A DNA stretch of 64,000 nucleotides from Ktedonosporobacter rubrisoli (GTDB lineage: Bacteria; Chloroflexota; Ktedonobacteria; Ktedonobacterales; Ktedonobacteraceae): contig NZ_CP035758.1 of assembly GCF_004208415.1 (NCBI RefSeq), positions 10,354,001-10,418,000 of the forward strand, written 5' to 3'. The notes below the pieces were generated by a model that was not told the DNA's origin, made no database searches, and worked only from the letters and a program-made list of their open reading frames with translations. How positions within the stretch are numbered: position 1 is the first letter of the stretch; each line of letters starts with the position of its first letter. The position numbers and the translations under genes were made by a program. This document shows, piece by piece, positions 35,072-43,598 of the stretch.

Positions 35072-35185
35072 ATGAACAAGACGAAAAAAGTTGCCTGGCA
35101 TAAACATCTGGTTAAGATGAAGAAGCGCAAAGAGAAGCAGCGCCTGGCCCAGAAAGCGGGTGTCGCAGCTCCTACCAGGCGCTAA
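35072..35185 (+). CDS. Small basic protein, 37 residues
   Basis: ATG at 35072 has GAAAGG 7-12 nt upstream. The peptide begins MNKTKKVAWHKHLVKMKKRK and holds 14 Lys/Arg and no acidic residues except one Glu. Such tiny Lys-rich proteins with a KxAxxKH core occur in Chloroflexota, and the size and charge resemble small ribosomal or nucleoid-associated proteins. It lies between the TPR gene and PucR with short spacings. It is too short for an ordinary gene finder, and coding is supported by ribosome site, length and composition. Confidence 0.55.
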   Translation: MNKTKKVAWHKHLVKMKKRKEKQRLAQKAGVAAPTRR

Positions 35186-35221
35186 ATGTTGCTGGCGAGA
35201 ATGTCGGGTGACGTGTGAGTT

Positions 35222-36856
35222 ATGAGCAGTTTATCTTCTTCAGCTTCGGTTCGCAATATCCTTTCTCTGCTCACCTCACTTGATGCGCAACTGGTGGCGG
35301 GAGCAGGAGGGCTGGAACGCCGGGTAACCTGGGCGTGCCGCATGCGTGCACGCCTGCCTGCGTTCGAAAGTATTCAGGGTGGCGAGTTGGCCCTGCTTAC
35401 GCTGTCTCAATTGCGCCGACTTGATGAGACCTTACCGCATCTCCTTAAGACTCTTCATGCCGCTGGTGTGGCTGCTGTAGCGGTAGCAGCTCAATCAGGG
35501 GAAGCGTTATCTAACGAGGCAAAGCAGCTTGCTGATCAGCTGTTGCTTCCCCTTATCTGGCTGCCCCCTTCAGCTTCGCTTGAGGAAATTGAGCGGGAAG
35601 TTATCACTTTTGTGGTAAGTTTCCGTAGCGAGATTGAGCGCAAAGCGACTGAGATTGCGCATCAATTAATGCAGCTAAGCATTCAAGGGGTTGGGATTCA
35701 GGGCGTATGCGAGCAGCTAGCTACTCGACGGGGTAAGTGGGTGGTTGTGCAGGATGCTGGACAACAGGTGCGCTTTCAGGCCTCCCCCGATCAATCACCT
35801 CCTCTCCTTTTGCCATCTCCTCTAACCGATGAAGCTCTCAGGTTACAGGGCCTCACTCGTGTTGTGGAGCCTATCTTGATCCGCCATGAGGTCGTTGGCT
35901 ATCTCTCCCTCATCGGGAATGAGAGCGATTTTGATTACCTTGAGCGTATTGTCCTGGGACAGGTTGCGCCTATTCTGGCTTTGGAGGTTGCCAGAGAGCG
36001 CGAACGGAGCGAGGTTGAAAGCCGCTATCAGGTTGAGGCTTTCACGGATGTGCTCCAGGGACATTATCAGCAGCCAGAAGAAATGTTGGCTCGCGCTCGC
36101 ATTCTTGGCTATGATCTGGCCTCTCCACAGGCTGTTGTCGTTTTTGAGGTCTCTCCTGCTGAGCCTGACTATCCTGGCAGCAGCGCTTCTCTACAATGGA
36201 GCAGAAGTATGCGCGATGAGCTCTTGCGCATCTGGCCTTCCTGTTGGATTATGGATGAGGCTCGACGAGTTATGGCTCTGCTTCCCATGGCGGCGCTGGA
36301 AAGTGGCGCACGCGAAGATATGCGGGAACGCGAAGCGGATATTATTATGCGTCTGGAGCGATTGTACACGCGGGTTCCTTCGGGCAAGAATAATGGTACT
36401 GGTCTACCAGTCTACTCGGGCGGCATAGGCCGCGTGGCACAGAACTTGCAGGGGATTCCGCAGTCTTTCCGTGAAGCACAGCAGGCCTTGCAGATTGGGC
36501 GGCGCCTCTTTGGGGAAGGAAGGCTTCATTCGTTTACCCAACTTGGAGTCTATCGTCTGCTGTTCTATCTCGATGGACAGAGTGAGCTGACCGACTTCTA
36601 TCAGGAGACGTTAGGCCCTTTGCTTAGCCATGATGTGCGTAACGATGGGACGCTGATCGAGACACTTGAGGGTTTTTTCCGCTATAACGGAAATTTAAGC
36701 GAGACGGCTCGGGCGATGCACCTCCATCGTAATTCACTCTTATATCGCCTTGGCCGCCTTGAAGAGATATTGGGACATTCGCTCGAAGATCCTGAATTGC
36801 GCTTATCTTTGCAAATAGCCTTAAAGATTCATCACTTGCAGAAGAGACGCTCTTAA
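35222..36856 (+). CDS. PucR-family transcriptional regulator
   Basis: The protein has 544 residues. An N-terminal PucR domain (about residues 12-140) carries hydrophobic strands and helices around GGLERRVTWA and GVAAVAVAAQSGEAL. A middle GGDEF-like CdaR region (about 270-440) follows. The C-terminus has the HTH_30 domain NGNLSETARAMHLHRNSLLY RLGRLEEILG, with the conserved H-R-N-S-L-x-Y-R-L signature of this family. PucR regulators control purine, amino-acid or sugar-acid catabolism by small-molecule sensing. No clear target is adjacent: the next gene is convergent TsaC. Confidence 0.9.
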   Translation: MSSLSSSASVRNILSLLTSLDAQLVAGAGGLERRVTWACRMRARLPAFESIQGGELALLTLSQLRRLDETLPHLLKTLHAAGVAAVAVAAQSGEALSNEAKQLADQLLLPLIWLPPSASLEEIEREVITFVVSFRSEIERKATEIAHQLMQLSIQGVGIQGVCEQLATRRGKWVVVQDAGQQVRFQASPDQSPPLLLPSPLTDEALRLQGLTRVVEPILIRHEVVGYLSLIGNESDFDYLERIVLGQVAPILALEVARERERSEVESRYQVEAFTDVLQGHYQQPEEMLARARILGYDLASPQAVVVFEVSPAEPDYPGSSASLQWSRSMRDELLRIWPSCWIMDEARRVMALLPMAALESGAREDMREREADIIMRLERLYTRVPSGKNNGTGLPVYSGGIGRVAQNLQGIPQSFREAQQALQIGRRLFGEGRLHSFTQLGVYRLLFYLDGQSELTDFYQETLGPLLSHDVRNDGTLIETLEGFFRYNGNLSETARAMHLHRNSLLYRLGRLEEILGHSLEDPELRLSLQIALKIHHLQKRRS

Positions 36857-36993
36857 GCGTAATATATGCTGTGGAATTGGGCTTTGTCCAGGCATCGTGG
36901 GGACGCAGCTATTCCCGTGCAGCATGCTGTGTTAGAATAGTGGTCCCTTTGATGCTAAACTGCTGCCAGCAACTCCTGGTGCTCAAGCGCAAC

Positions 36994-38067
36994 TCATTGG
37001 CGCCGAAAAATGTTTCCGCCGGTAGCCTTGGAAAGGCGATCACGTACGGCAAGACCAAGCCCTTGCTCTGTAAAGTTGCGGCAGAGAATTATGCTTACGC
37101 CAGCCTCTTCAAGCGTCCGCAGGCCGGCATATAGGCGACCAGCAATTTGCTCTGGATGCGTGGAACTGCCAAGGGAGTAGACGTGGGCGCCGCTGCCCTG
37201 AAAAGGTATCCTGTCCTCATCTGCTATGAGCACACCCACTGCTTGCCCTTGAGCCTGGTAGCGTCGTATTTCGGCCAGCATATTAGCGCGCATTTCTTCT
37301 TCACTTCCCTCGAAGAGCAGGGCTGGAACCGCTGGCGAGTAATGAACTGACATCTGCCCTGGCGCTTTTTTGGCTTCGCTCTCTTGATCATCGCTTGCTT
37401 TCAGTTTTGGCAAGAGCTTTATTGTGGGCAAGACTGTGCGCAACGCTTCCAGGCTCACGCCACCGGGACGTAGAATGGTCGGTTGCTCCGCACTGAGGTC
37501 AAGGATCGTGGATTCCACTCCTACCTGGCATGCTCCGCCATCTAAGATGAGGGGAACGCGTCCATGAAGATCTGCTAGCGCGTGCTGTGCGCTGGTGGGG
37601 CTTACATGCATAAAACGATTAGCGCTAGGTGCAGCTATAGGAGAGCCGGTGGCTTGAATAAGCGCCCGCGAAACTGGATGGCCTGGCATGCGTACCGCTA
37701 CAGTTGGTAGGCCGGCCGTGGCTAAACGGGGGACGCGCTCGCTAGCCGGTAAGATCAAGGTAAGTGGTCCGGGCCAGAAAACGCGTATAAGCTGGTGGGC
37801 CTGGGGTGGGACTTGCGTAACAATCATCTCTAGATCATGTTCTTCAGCAATATGGAGAATCAAGGGATCATTGAGCGGGCGTCCCTTGGCGGCAAAGATA
37901 CTTTCCAGCGCCCTCGGCTGTAGCGCATCTCCACCCAAGCCATAGACGGTCTCGGTTGGAAAGACAACAATCTCTCCCGCCCGCAAGAGAGCGGCGGCTC
38001 GCTCAATGATAGCAGGTTCAGGCTGCCTGGCGGAAACCTGTAGAACTTCTGTTGACTTGTCTTGCAT
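36994..38067 (-). CDS. tsaC: L-threonylcarbamoyladenylate synthase (Sua5/YwlC type)
   Basis: The protein has 357 residues. The YrdC/Sua5 domain fills residues about 15-200: FPTETVYGLGGDA, KGRPLNDPL (KxR...), SANRFMHVSPTSA and PTILRPGGVS. A second Sua5 domain (about 230-355) begins at PGQMSVHYSPAVPALLFEG, so this is the two-domain Sua5 form and not the short TsaC. It makes threonylcarbamoyl-AMP from Thr, bicarbonate and ATP for the t6A modification of ANN-decoding tRNAs. The start is the ATG at 38067. It is a single gene, convergent with PucR. Confidence 0.93.
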   Translation of the reverse strand: MQDKSTEVLQVSARQPEPAIIERAAALLRAGEIVVFPTETVYGLGGDALQPRALESIFAAKGRPLNDPLILHIAEEHDLEMIVTQVPPQAHQLIRVFWPGPLTLILPASERVPRLATAGLPTVAVRMPGHPVSRALIQATGSPIAAPSANRFMHVSPTSAQHALADLHGRVPLILDGGACQVGVESTILDLSAEQPTILRPGGVSLEALRTVLPTIKLLPKLKASDDQESEAKKAPGQMSVHYSPAVPALLFEGSEEEMRANMLAEIRRYQAQGQAVGVLIADEDRIPFQGSGAHVYSLGSSTHPEQIAGRLYAGLRTLEEAGVSIILCRNFTEQGLGLAVRDRLSKATGGNIFRRQ

Positions 38068-38223
38068 ATACCTTGCGACTTTCTTTTATGGAAGTGATAG
38101 ATGACAGCCTGAGTATATCATAGGGAAGGACGAATGCGCGCCCCAGCGGATCTTTTCTGGCTTGTCGGAGCCGGGCCGGCATGTTATACTCGGCCTTGTT
38201 TCATACCACAATGAGGGACCGCT

Positions 38224-39216
38224 ATGTATCAAGATAACCGCTTCTCTGGAACGGCTGATCAGCGCAAACTTCGCCGTCGCATAGGTCTTGGCGGCATGCT
38301 GCTTGCTACATGTATGCTGCTGGCGGTTGGTATCTATGCTGTCAATACTTCTCAACTATTCTCAGGTGGAATGCACGCTGCGCCTGATTCTGCTCATGCC
38401 CGATCGGCTTGCACAACTCCGGCGCATCCGGCGGGCGATAGCACAAATAGTATTGTATCGGGCGGCCTCAAGCGTAGCTTCCTGGTCCATCTGTCTCCAT
38501 CCTATGGCAAAGCACCTCAGCCGTTAGTTATTGGCTATCATGGTTATCATTGGTCATCACAAATTATGAAATCTACCACACATATGGATGTAGAGGCCGA
38601 TAAAGCCGGATTTGTGCTAGTATTTCCGCAAGGCGTAGATTCACCAGCTTCCTGGAATGCCGGGATAGGCGCTGAGGGTCCCACTGGCGATGCCGATGAT
38701 GTCAAGTTTACGCGTGACTTGCTCAAATTTCTTGAGAAGAACTATTGCGTAGACACTCATCGCGTCTATGTCACAGGCTTCTCGCTTGGCGGTGGTATGG
38801 CCTATCGGGTGGCCTGCACGTTAAGCGCGCAGATCACGGCTGTAGCGACAGTATCAGGGGCCTATTATCCCTTTGGGGACTGTCGACCGGCACGCCCATT
38901 ACCTGTGTTAGAAATTCATGGCGCTGCTGATCCACTTGCGCCTTATGGAGGCAGCGCTGCAGCCCATATGGCCGCTGTGCAGGATTACTTGCAGGTCTGG
39001 CGCGCGCTTGACAAGTGCAGCGCTGCCTCAGAGGTCATTTTTCAGCAAGGAGATGTGACAGCTACTAGCTGGACGCATTGTGCTCCTGGCACCGAAGTGG
39101 TGCATTATCGCATAAGCGATGGTGGCCATACCTGGCCGGGATCGCCTGGTACGACACATGTCATAGATGCGAATGTGGTGATCTGGGACTTCTTTAAGCA
39201 GTTTCCGCGCAGCTAA
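38224..39216 (+). CDS. Secreted or anchored esterase of the PHB-depolymerase/feruloyl-esterase (LpqC) family
   Basis: The protein has 330 residues. A membrane anchor at about residues 22-42 (GMLLATCMLLAVGIYAV) follows a basic stretch, so the enzyme faces outside. The hydrolase domain shows VIGYHGYHW, the nucleophile elbow GFSLGGGMAY, an Asp in IHGAADPLAPY, and His in GGHTWPGS. This is the typical esterase_phb order of the LpqC/poly(3-hydroxybutyrate) depolymerase family, which cleaves polyesters, feruloyl or acetyl esters. The natural substrate is unknown. The gene is divergent from tsaC, across 156 bp, and convergent with the Nudix gene. Confidence 0.9.
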   Translation: MYQDNRFSGTADQRKLRRRIGLGGMLLATCMLLAVGIYAVNTSQLFSGGMHAAPDSAHARSACTTPAHPAGDSTNSIVSGGLKRSFLVHLSPSYGKAPQPLVIGYHGYHWSSQIMKSTTHMDVEADKAGFVLVFPQGVDSPASWNAGIGAEGPTGDADDVKFTRDLLKFLEKNYCVDTHRVYVTGFSLGGGMAYRVACTLSAQITAVATVSGAYYPFGDCRPARPLPVLEIHGAADPLAPYGGSAAAHMAAVQDYLQVWRALDKCSAASEVIFQQGDVTATSWTHCAPGTEVVHYRISDGGHTWPGSPGTTHVIDANVVIWDFFKQFPRS

Positions 39217-39250
39217 AAACGCCAACCCGCGGCCCTGCTCGACATGCGTT

Positions 39251-39808
39251 TTATACAGGCTTGATGCTCATCTGGCGTCGTTGCTCCTGCGCACGGTACT
39301 CGTGATAATCCGCAAGAATCGTTCTATGCAGGGTCGTGAGCTTGCCTTGCAGCCCCTCTTCGGGGAGCCAGCAGGGACGTCCTTCAATACTGCTATGGAG
39401 CTCGCCGCTGATAACTTCACCGCGATATATGATGTTAAGCGTGCTCATCCGATCAAGTTGAGGGCTGGTGATCGAGTAGTAGCCAATGACGTCATGTGTA
39501 CGAATATGCAGGCCAGTTTCCTCCCGGCACTCGCGTTCGGCAGTTTGGGTTGGATGCTCACGCCAGCGCATAAAGCCACCGGGGAAAGCATAGCCGCCCT
39601 CGGGTAACTGTACAACCAGGAAGCGTCCCTGATCCTCTATGATCACACCGACACAGGCAAAAGGAGGAAGATTCCCAGCCAGCAAGAAATTAAGGATGTT
39701 AAAGCAGACGCCAACTAATTTCTTAAATGCTCGGTATAACACAGGTAATATCCCGCCAATTCTTCTAAAATCTGTTCTTCCATTATACGACGTCAAGCAA
39801 GTGGGCAA
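39251..39808 (-). CDS. Nudix hydrolase
   Basis: The Nudix box is complete: GFMRWREHPTQTAE then RECREETGL, matching G-x5-E-x7-R-E-U-x-E-E-x-G-U. The 185-residue frame begins with TTG at 39808, which has no clear ribosome site. A GTG at 39742 is a reasonable alternative start and would leave 163 residues. A hydrophobic stretch precedes the domain (residues about 24-45), which could be a membrane segment if the longer start is right. Nudix enzymes cleave nucleoside diphosphate-X compounds; this one could be of the ADP-ribose or 8-oxo-dGTP type, but the box alone does not decide it. Confidence 0.85.
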   Translation of the reverse strand: MPTCLTSYNGRTDFRRIGGILPVLYRAFKKLVGVCFNILNFLLAGNLPPFACVGVIIEDQGRFLVVQLPEGGYAFPGGFMRWREHPTQTAERECREETGLHIRTHDVIGYYSITSPQLDRMSTLNIIYRGEVISGELHSSIEGRPCWLPEEGLQGKLTTLHRTILADYHEYRAQEQRRQMSIKPV

Positions 39809-39963
39809 CGGGTCGGAAACTGGAGGCGAAGAAGCAAAGATATGTAGGAAGGCTCGCCAGGAGGAATACCGATGGCTTTGTTAAAAAGAAACGTCGAGGA
39901 TACAAGGGGAGAAATATCCTCAACGCTTCTGTGAATGTAGACACGACAATAGGGATAGCGAGC

Positions 39964-41238
39964 TTAACGTCCACTCTTGCTGCGTGCTTGTGCTCGGCGG
40001 ATGAGCGCATCTGCGGTAACCGCGATAAGGAGCACGACGCATTCAACCATGTTTTGTACATCGACACCCAGGTTCAACAGGCCAAGTCCGTTCTCCAGAC
40101 TGCCAATAATCAATGCGCCAAGGACGATAGCCCAGACCGAGCCAACACCACCGAACAGGCTCACGCCACCGATGACTGCAGCGGCAATCGATTCCAGGAG
40201 CAGGTTAAGCGGGACCTGGGTATTGGCAGCGTTTAAGCGGGAGGTGAGCAAGATGCCTGCGGCGGCGGCCAAGGTCGAACAGAGCGCAAAAATGATGAGC
40301 TTGGTGCCTACCACGTTAATTCCTGCGCGCCTCGCCGCTTCCTGGTTGCCACCAACTGCATAGACATGGCGGCCAAAGGTAGTTTTAGAGAGCAGCAGCC
40401 AGACAATCAGAATAAGGCCGAAGAGAATGGCTGCAGAGATCGGCACGCCCAGGTAGGTGCCGCGGGCTGGACCTGGCGTGTTCTCAAGAATAGCGATCAC
40501 ACCTTCGACGATTACCGCTACTAATACGATCTTGCCAATGAGTTGATACAGCGGCTTTGTGCGCAAGCCCTGGCGTTTACGGCGCAGATGGCTCCAGATT
40601 TCGCCCAATGCAAAGATAATTACTGCTAAGGTTGGCAAACCAACGCCATAGATATCGGGCAGGAAGCTATAAGCGCTCCCGGCCAGAATCAGAATCGTTG
40701 GATTGCTAATAGCCAGCGCGGCCTGATCCTGGAGCAGATAGAATTCAAATCCTGTAAAGCCTATCAAGGTTGCCAGCGTTACAATAAACGATGGAATGCG
40801 CAAATATGCCACAAAAAAACCATTAATCAAGCCTGCTACCGTGCCGCTTAACAAGCCGATAATGATAGCCTCCCAGCCAGGCACATGCAGGCGCTCGGCC
40901 AGAATACCGACGATAACGCCACTCATGGTCGCGACTGCCGCGATAGATAGGTCTACTTCACCGAGCAGGAGTACCAGAGCAGCGCCCAGACTGGCGACTG
41001 CCGTGCCAATAATCTGCTGTAGCAGGTTAGAAAGGTTTCCCGGCGCCAGAAAGAGCCCTCTGGAAATGAGAGCAAAGCAGACAACGATAATCAAAAGCGT
41101 CAGTACAACCGGTAAAAAGCCAAGATCACTGCGTAGAAGTTGTCCGAACGAACGTTGCTGTGTGTATGATGGCGCCTCGACTGCTTCCGTCAGCGATTGA
41201 ATATTCTCAGCGTTTTCGTTCTCTAGAATTTCACTCAT
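39964..41238 (-). CDS. Sugar ABC transporter permease (XylH/RbsC type)
   Basis: The protein has 424 residues with about 10 hydrophobic helices. The family segments LGAALVLLLGEVDLSIAAV, VGLINGFFVAYLRIPSFIV-like (residues about 125-145) and FGRHVYAVGGNQEAARRAGI are clear BPD_transp_2 signatures, and the extra about 80-residue hydrophilic stretch in the middle resembles XylH. It forms the membrane channel for a ribose/xylose-type sugar. It starts 5 bp after the stop of the ATPase gene, so both are co-translated. The exact sugar is uncertain. Confidence 0.9.
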   Translation of the reverse strand: MSEILENENAENIQSLTEAVEAPSYTQQRSFGQLLRSDLGFLPVVLTLLIIVVCFALISRGLFLAPGNLSNLLQQIIGTAVASLGAALVLLLGEVDLSIAAVATMSGVIVGILAERLHVPGWEAIIIGLLSGTVAGLINGFFVAYLRIPSFIVTLATLIGFTGFEFYLLQDQAALAISNPTILILAGSAYSFLPDIYGVGLPTLAVIIFALGEIWSHLRRKRQGLRTKPLYQLIGKIVLVAVIVEGVIAILENTPGPARGTYLGVPISAAILFGLILIVWLLLSKTTFGRHVYAVGGNQEAARRAGINVVGTKLIIFALCSTLAAAAGILLTSRLNAANTQVPLNLLLESIAAAVIGGVSLFGGVGSVWAIVLGALIIGSLENGLGLLNLGVDVQNMVECVVLLIAVTADALIRRAQARSKSGR

Positions 41239-41243
41239 CGTCC

Positions 41244-42074
41244 TTATCCTTCAGCATCATCGCTGCTAGCCCTCATAATGCCACCGAATTCGGCGCCAGT
41301 AATTGCGGCGATAACACGCTCTGGGGTGACGTTGCGTACATCAAATGTACCAACTCTGCGGCCAAGGCGTAGCACCACAATACGGTCCACAACCTCGAAG
41401 ACATCTGCCATGTTGTGCGAGATGACCAGAACCGCCAGACCCTGTTCGCGCAAGCGTCTGATGAGCTGTAATACCTGGCGAGTTTGTGCTACGCCGAGAG
41501 CAGCGGTTGGCTCATCCAGCAAGACTACCCTGGCGTTCCCTAATATGGCTCTTGCGACCGCGATAGATTGTCGCTGACCACCGGAGAGCGAGGCTACTTT
41601 TGTGCGTACAGAGGGTAACTTAACGTTGAGCGTTCTCAGCACTTCCAGGCTGCGCCGCTCCATCTCAAGCTCGTTTAATACGCCGCCGAGGCGATACCGC
41701 TCGCGGCCTAAGAATAGGTTGGAAACGACGTCAAGATTATCGCACAGGGCGAGATCCTGATAAACCGTGGCGATGCCCAGGCTACTTGCGGCCTGCGGGC
41801 TACTAATTTTTACCGGCTGGCCCTCGACAAAAATCTCTCCCTCATCGGCCGGGCCTACCCCTGAGATCGTTTTGACGAGCGTCGATTTGCCAGCGCCGTT
41901 ATCTCCTACCAGCCCTACGACCTCGCCGGCATATACTTCGAGATCAACATCGCTAAGCGCGCGCACGGGACCGTAACTCTTTCCGATGCCACGCATTTGT
42001 AATCGCGGAGTCTTATCCTGTAACTGTGCTTGCGCTGACATGTCTCCCAGTGTTGGGGCATCATTGTTGGTCAT
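41244..42074 (-). CDS. Sugar ABC transporter ATP-binding protein, single-domain
   Basis: The protein has 276 residues. Walker A is VGDNGAGKSTL, the Q-loop is in VYQDLALCDNL, the signature is LSGGQRQSIAVARAI, Walker B is VVLLDEPTAAL and the H-loop is VISHNMADV. It has only one ATPase domain, as in FrcA, while XylG and RbsA usually have two, so it probably works as a homodimer. GGAGAATGAC precedes the ATG at 42074. It energises the permease downstream. A 208-bp spacer with three hairpins separates it from the binding-protein gene upstream. Confidence 0.92.
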   Translation of the reverse strand: MTNNDAPTLGDMSAQAQLQDKTPRLQMRGIGKSYGPVRALSDVDLEVYAGEVVGLVGDNGAGKSTLVKTISGVGPADEGEIFVEGQPVKISSPQAASSLGIATVYQDLALCDNLDVVSNLFLGRERYRLGGVLNELEMERRSLEVLRTLNVKLPSVRTKVASLSGGQRQSIAVARAILGNARVVLLDEPTAALGVAQTRQVLQLIRRLREQGLAVLVISHNMADVFEVVDRIVVLRLGRRVGTFDVRNVTPERVIAAITGAEFGGIMRASSDDAEG

Positions 42075-42105
42075 GTCATTCTCCTACGATAGACATGTAT
42101 GCACT

Positions 42106-42133
42106 GTGAGAAGCCCGGCTCAGGGCTTCTCAC
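42106..42133. terminator. Hairpin 3 of the binding-protein/ATPase spacer
   Basis: GTGAGAAGCCC and GGGCTTCTCAC pair perfectly (11 bp) around a GGCTCA loop. On the plus strand TTTTTT follows at 42134, making a terminator-like shape in that direction only; on the gene strand the A-tract lies before it. Confidence 0.75.
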
Positions 42134-42198
42134 TTTTTTAAGCGAGCACTCTCTGATGTCTATCCTTATGAAAACTGCTGTGTTCCTCTGATCGTGCT

Positions 42199-42225
42199 CG
42201 TTATCACTGTATCATAGTGATAACG
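42199..42225. repeat. Hairpin 2 of the binding-protein/ATPase spacer
   Basis: CGTTATCACT and AGTGATAACG form a perfect 10-bp stem around GTATCAT. It may slow RNA decay or act as an operator. Confidence 0.75.
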
Positions 42226-42238
42226 TTGCCACAAAGGT

Positions 42239-42270
42239 GGTAGTTTGTAGCTGACTTGCTACAAACTACC
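42239..42270. repeat. Hairpin 1 of the binding-protein/ATPase spacer
   Basis: GGTAGTTTGTAGC and GCTACAAACTACC form a perfect 13-bp stem around TGACTT, 12 bp after the binding-protein stop. It is well placed to protect the 3' end of the binding-protein message, as known for malE-like operons. Confidence 0.8.
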
Positions 42271-42282
42271 TGTTGGGCTGGA

Positions 42283-43449
42283 TTAGCAGATTCCAGTGAC
42301 AACTGGATTCTTGAGGCCGGAGCAAACCTGATCTTTGGTCATATAGCCGCTATCGATGATCTGCTGCTTCAAGTTGGCCTTGTCAACCGCGGCCGGCTGC
42401 AAGATAACACTGGGGATGTCAGCGCCGCCGGGGGTCTTGGTGGTCTGGCCCTTGATAATGCCGCTGGTATCTGAGCCATTGATCAAGGCTTTTACCAGAT
42501 CAGCAGTAGCCTGGGCCTCATTAGAATAGGACTTGAAGACTGTCATGGCCTGGTCGCCGAGCAGAATGTTTTGGATGCCAGTCACTGTCGCGTCCTGACC
42601 AGTGACGAGTACTTTGCCATTGAGCTGCTTAGCACGTAAGGCCGAAATAACGCTATTGGCCATGGTGTCATTGGCGACATAGGCGATCTGGATATTGTTC
42701 TGGTTTGCGGTCATGGCCTGATCCATCTCGTTACGGGCCGTGGCCGGGTCCCAGCCAGGGGTATACTGGTCATAGACCTTCTTCAAGGTTCCATTGTCAA
42801 AGAGGGGCTTAAGGGTTTCGCTGGCGCCCTGGTAGAACAGGTGGGCGTTGTTGTCATCGGAAGAACCATTAATCATGACAACATTCTTCCCATTCTTGGT
42901 GTAGTCCTTGTAGTGATCGATGACATATTGACCCTGGAGCTTGCCAACGGCCACACCATCGTAAGAAACATAGTAGTTGAGGTCTTTGGAGTTGATCAAG
43001 CGATCATAAGAGACAACAGGGATGCCCATTCCCTTGGCCTTGGTGACGATGGCAGCAGCAGCATCGGCATCCTTTGGCGCGACAACCAGGATGCAATCAC
43101 CCTTGGTCAAAGCTTGATCGGCCTGGTTGCGCTGCGTGTTGGGATCACCCTGCGCATTGTAGAGGTCAACGGTAAGGTTGGAATTGATGGCCTGGATATC
43201 TTTTTGCAGGGCTGGCTTATCGTAGGTTTCCCAACGGGGAGAACTGGCAGTCTCAGGGAGCAGGACACCAACTTTTGTGCAGCCCTTGCCATTAGCGTTT
43301 GCGCTCCCTGTGGAGCCATTTCCATTGCTGCTATTTCCCGTTGATGCTGGGGGCGTGGCGCTGTTTCCACAGGCTGCCAGCAATACGGCAATAAGAGCAA
43401 AGCCAAGTAATGCGCTCAATGTTTTGCGCTTAGGACTAAATAGCTTCAT
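42283..43449 (-). CDS. Sugar-binding lipoprotein (XylF/ChvE type)
   Basis: The protein has 388 residues. The N-terminal signal LLGFALIAVLLAACGN ends in a lipobox (LAAC), so the mature protein is tethered outside. A low-complexity Ser/Asn/Gly linker (about 25-55) precedes a Peripla_BP_4 domain: VGVLLPETASSPRW, YNAQGDPNTQRNQADQAL, VVSYDRLINSKDLNYYVSYD and YVANDTMANSVISAL. The YDRLI segment and the length are typical of XylF and ChvE, which bind xylose, arabinose, glucose or galactose. It is first of the three-gene importer and probably made in excess over the other two, given the three downstream hairpins. Confidence 0.9.
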   Translation of the reverse strand: MKLFSPKRKTLSALLGFALIAVLLAACGNSATPPASTGNSSNGNGSTGSANANGKGCTKVGVLLPETASSPRWETYDKPALQKDIQAINSNLTVDLYNAQGDPNTQRNQADQALTKGDCILVVAPKDADAAAAIVTKAKGMGIPVVSYDRLINSKDLNYYVSYDGVAVGKLQGQYVIDHYKDYTKNGKNVVMINGSSDDNNAHLFYQGASETLKPLFDNGTLKKVYDQYTPGWDPATARNEMDQAMTANQNNIQIAYVANDTMANSVISALRAKQLNGKVLVTGQDATVTGIQNILLGDQAMTVFKSYSNEAQATADLVKALINGSDTSGIIKGQTTKTPGGADIPSVILQPAAVDKANLKQQIIDSGYMTKDQVCSGLKNPVVTGIC

Positions 43450-43598
43450 TGTTTCCTCTGTCTTTCCGCTCTTCAGCGAACGTTATTATGCCAGGAAAAA
43501 CGCGTAATCAATGTGGTAACTGGTAATCATTGCACTACCCCGTTTTGTTTGTTCTCAGCGTTTCGGCAGGGATAATTTGCCGGGTTAACCTCCTTTCC

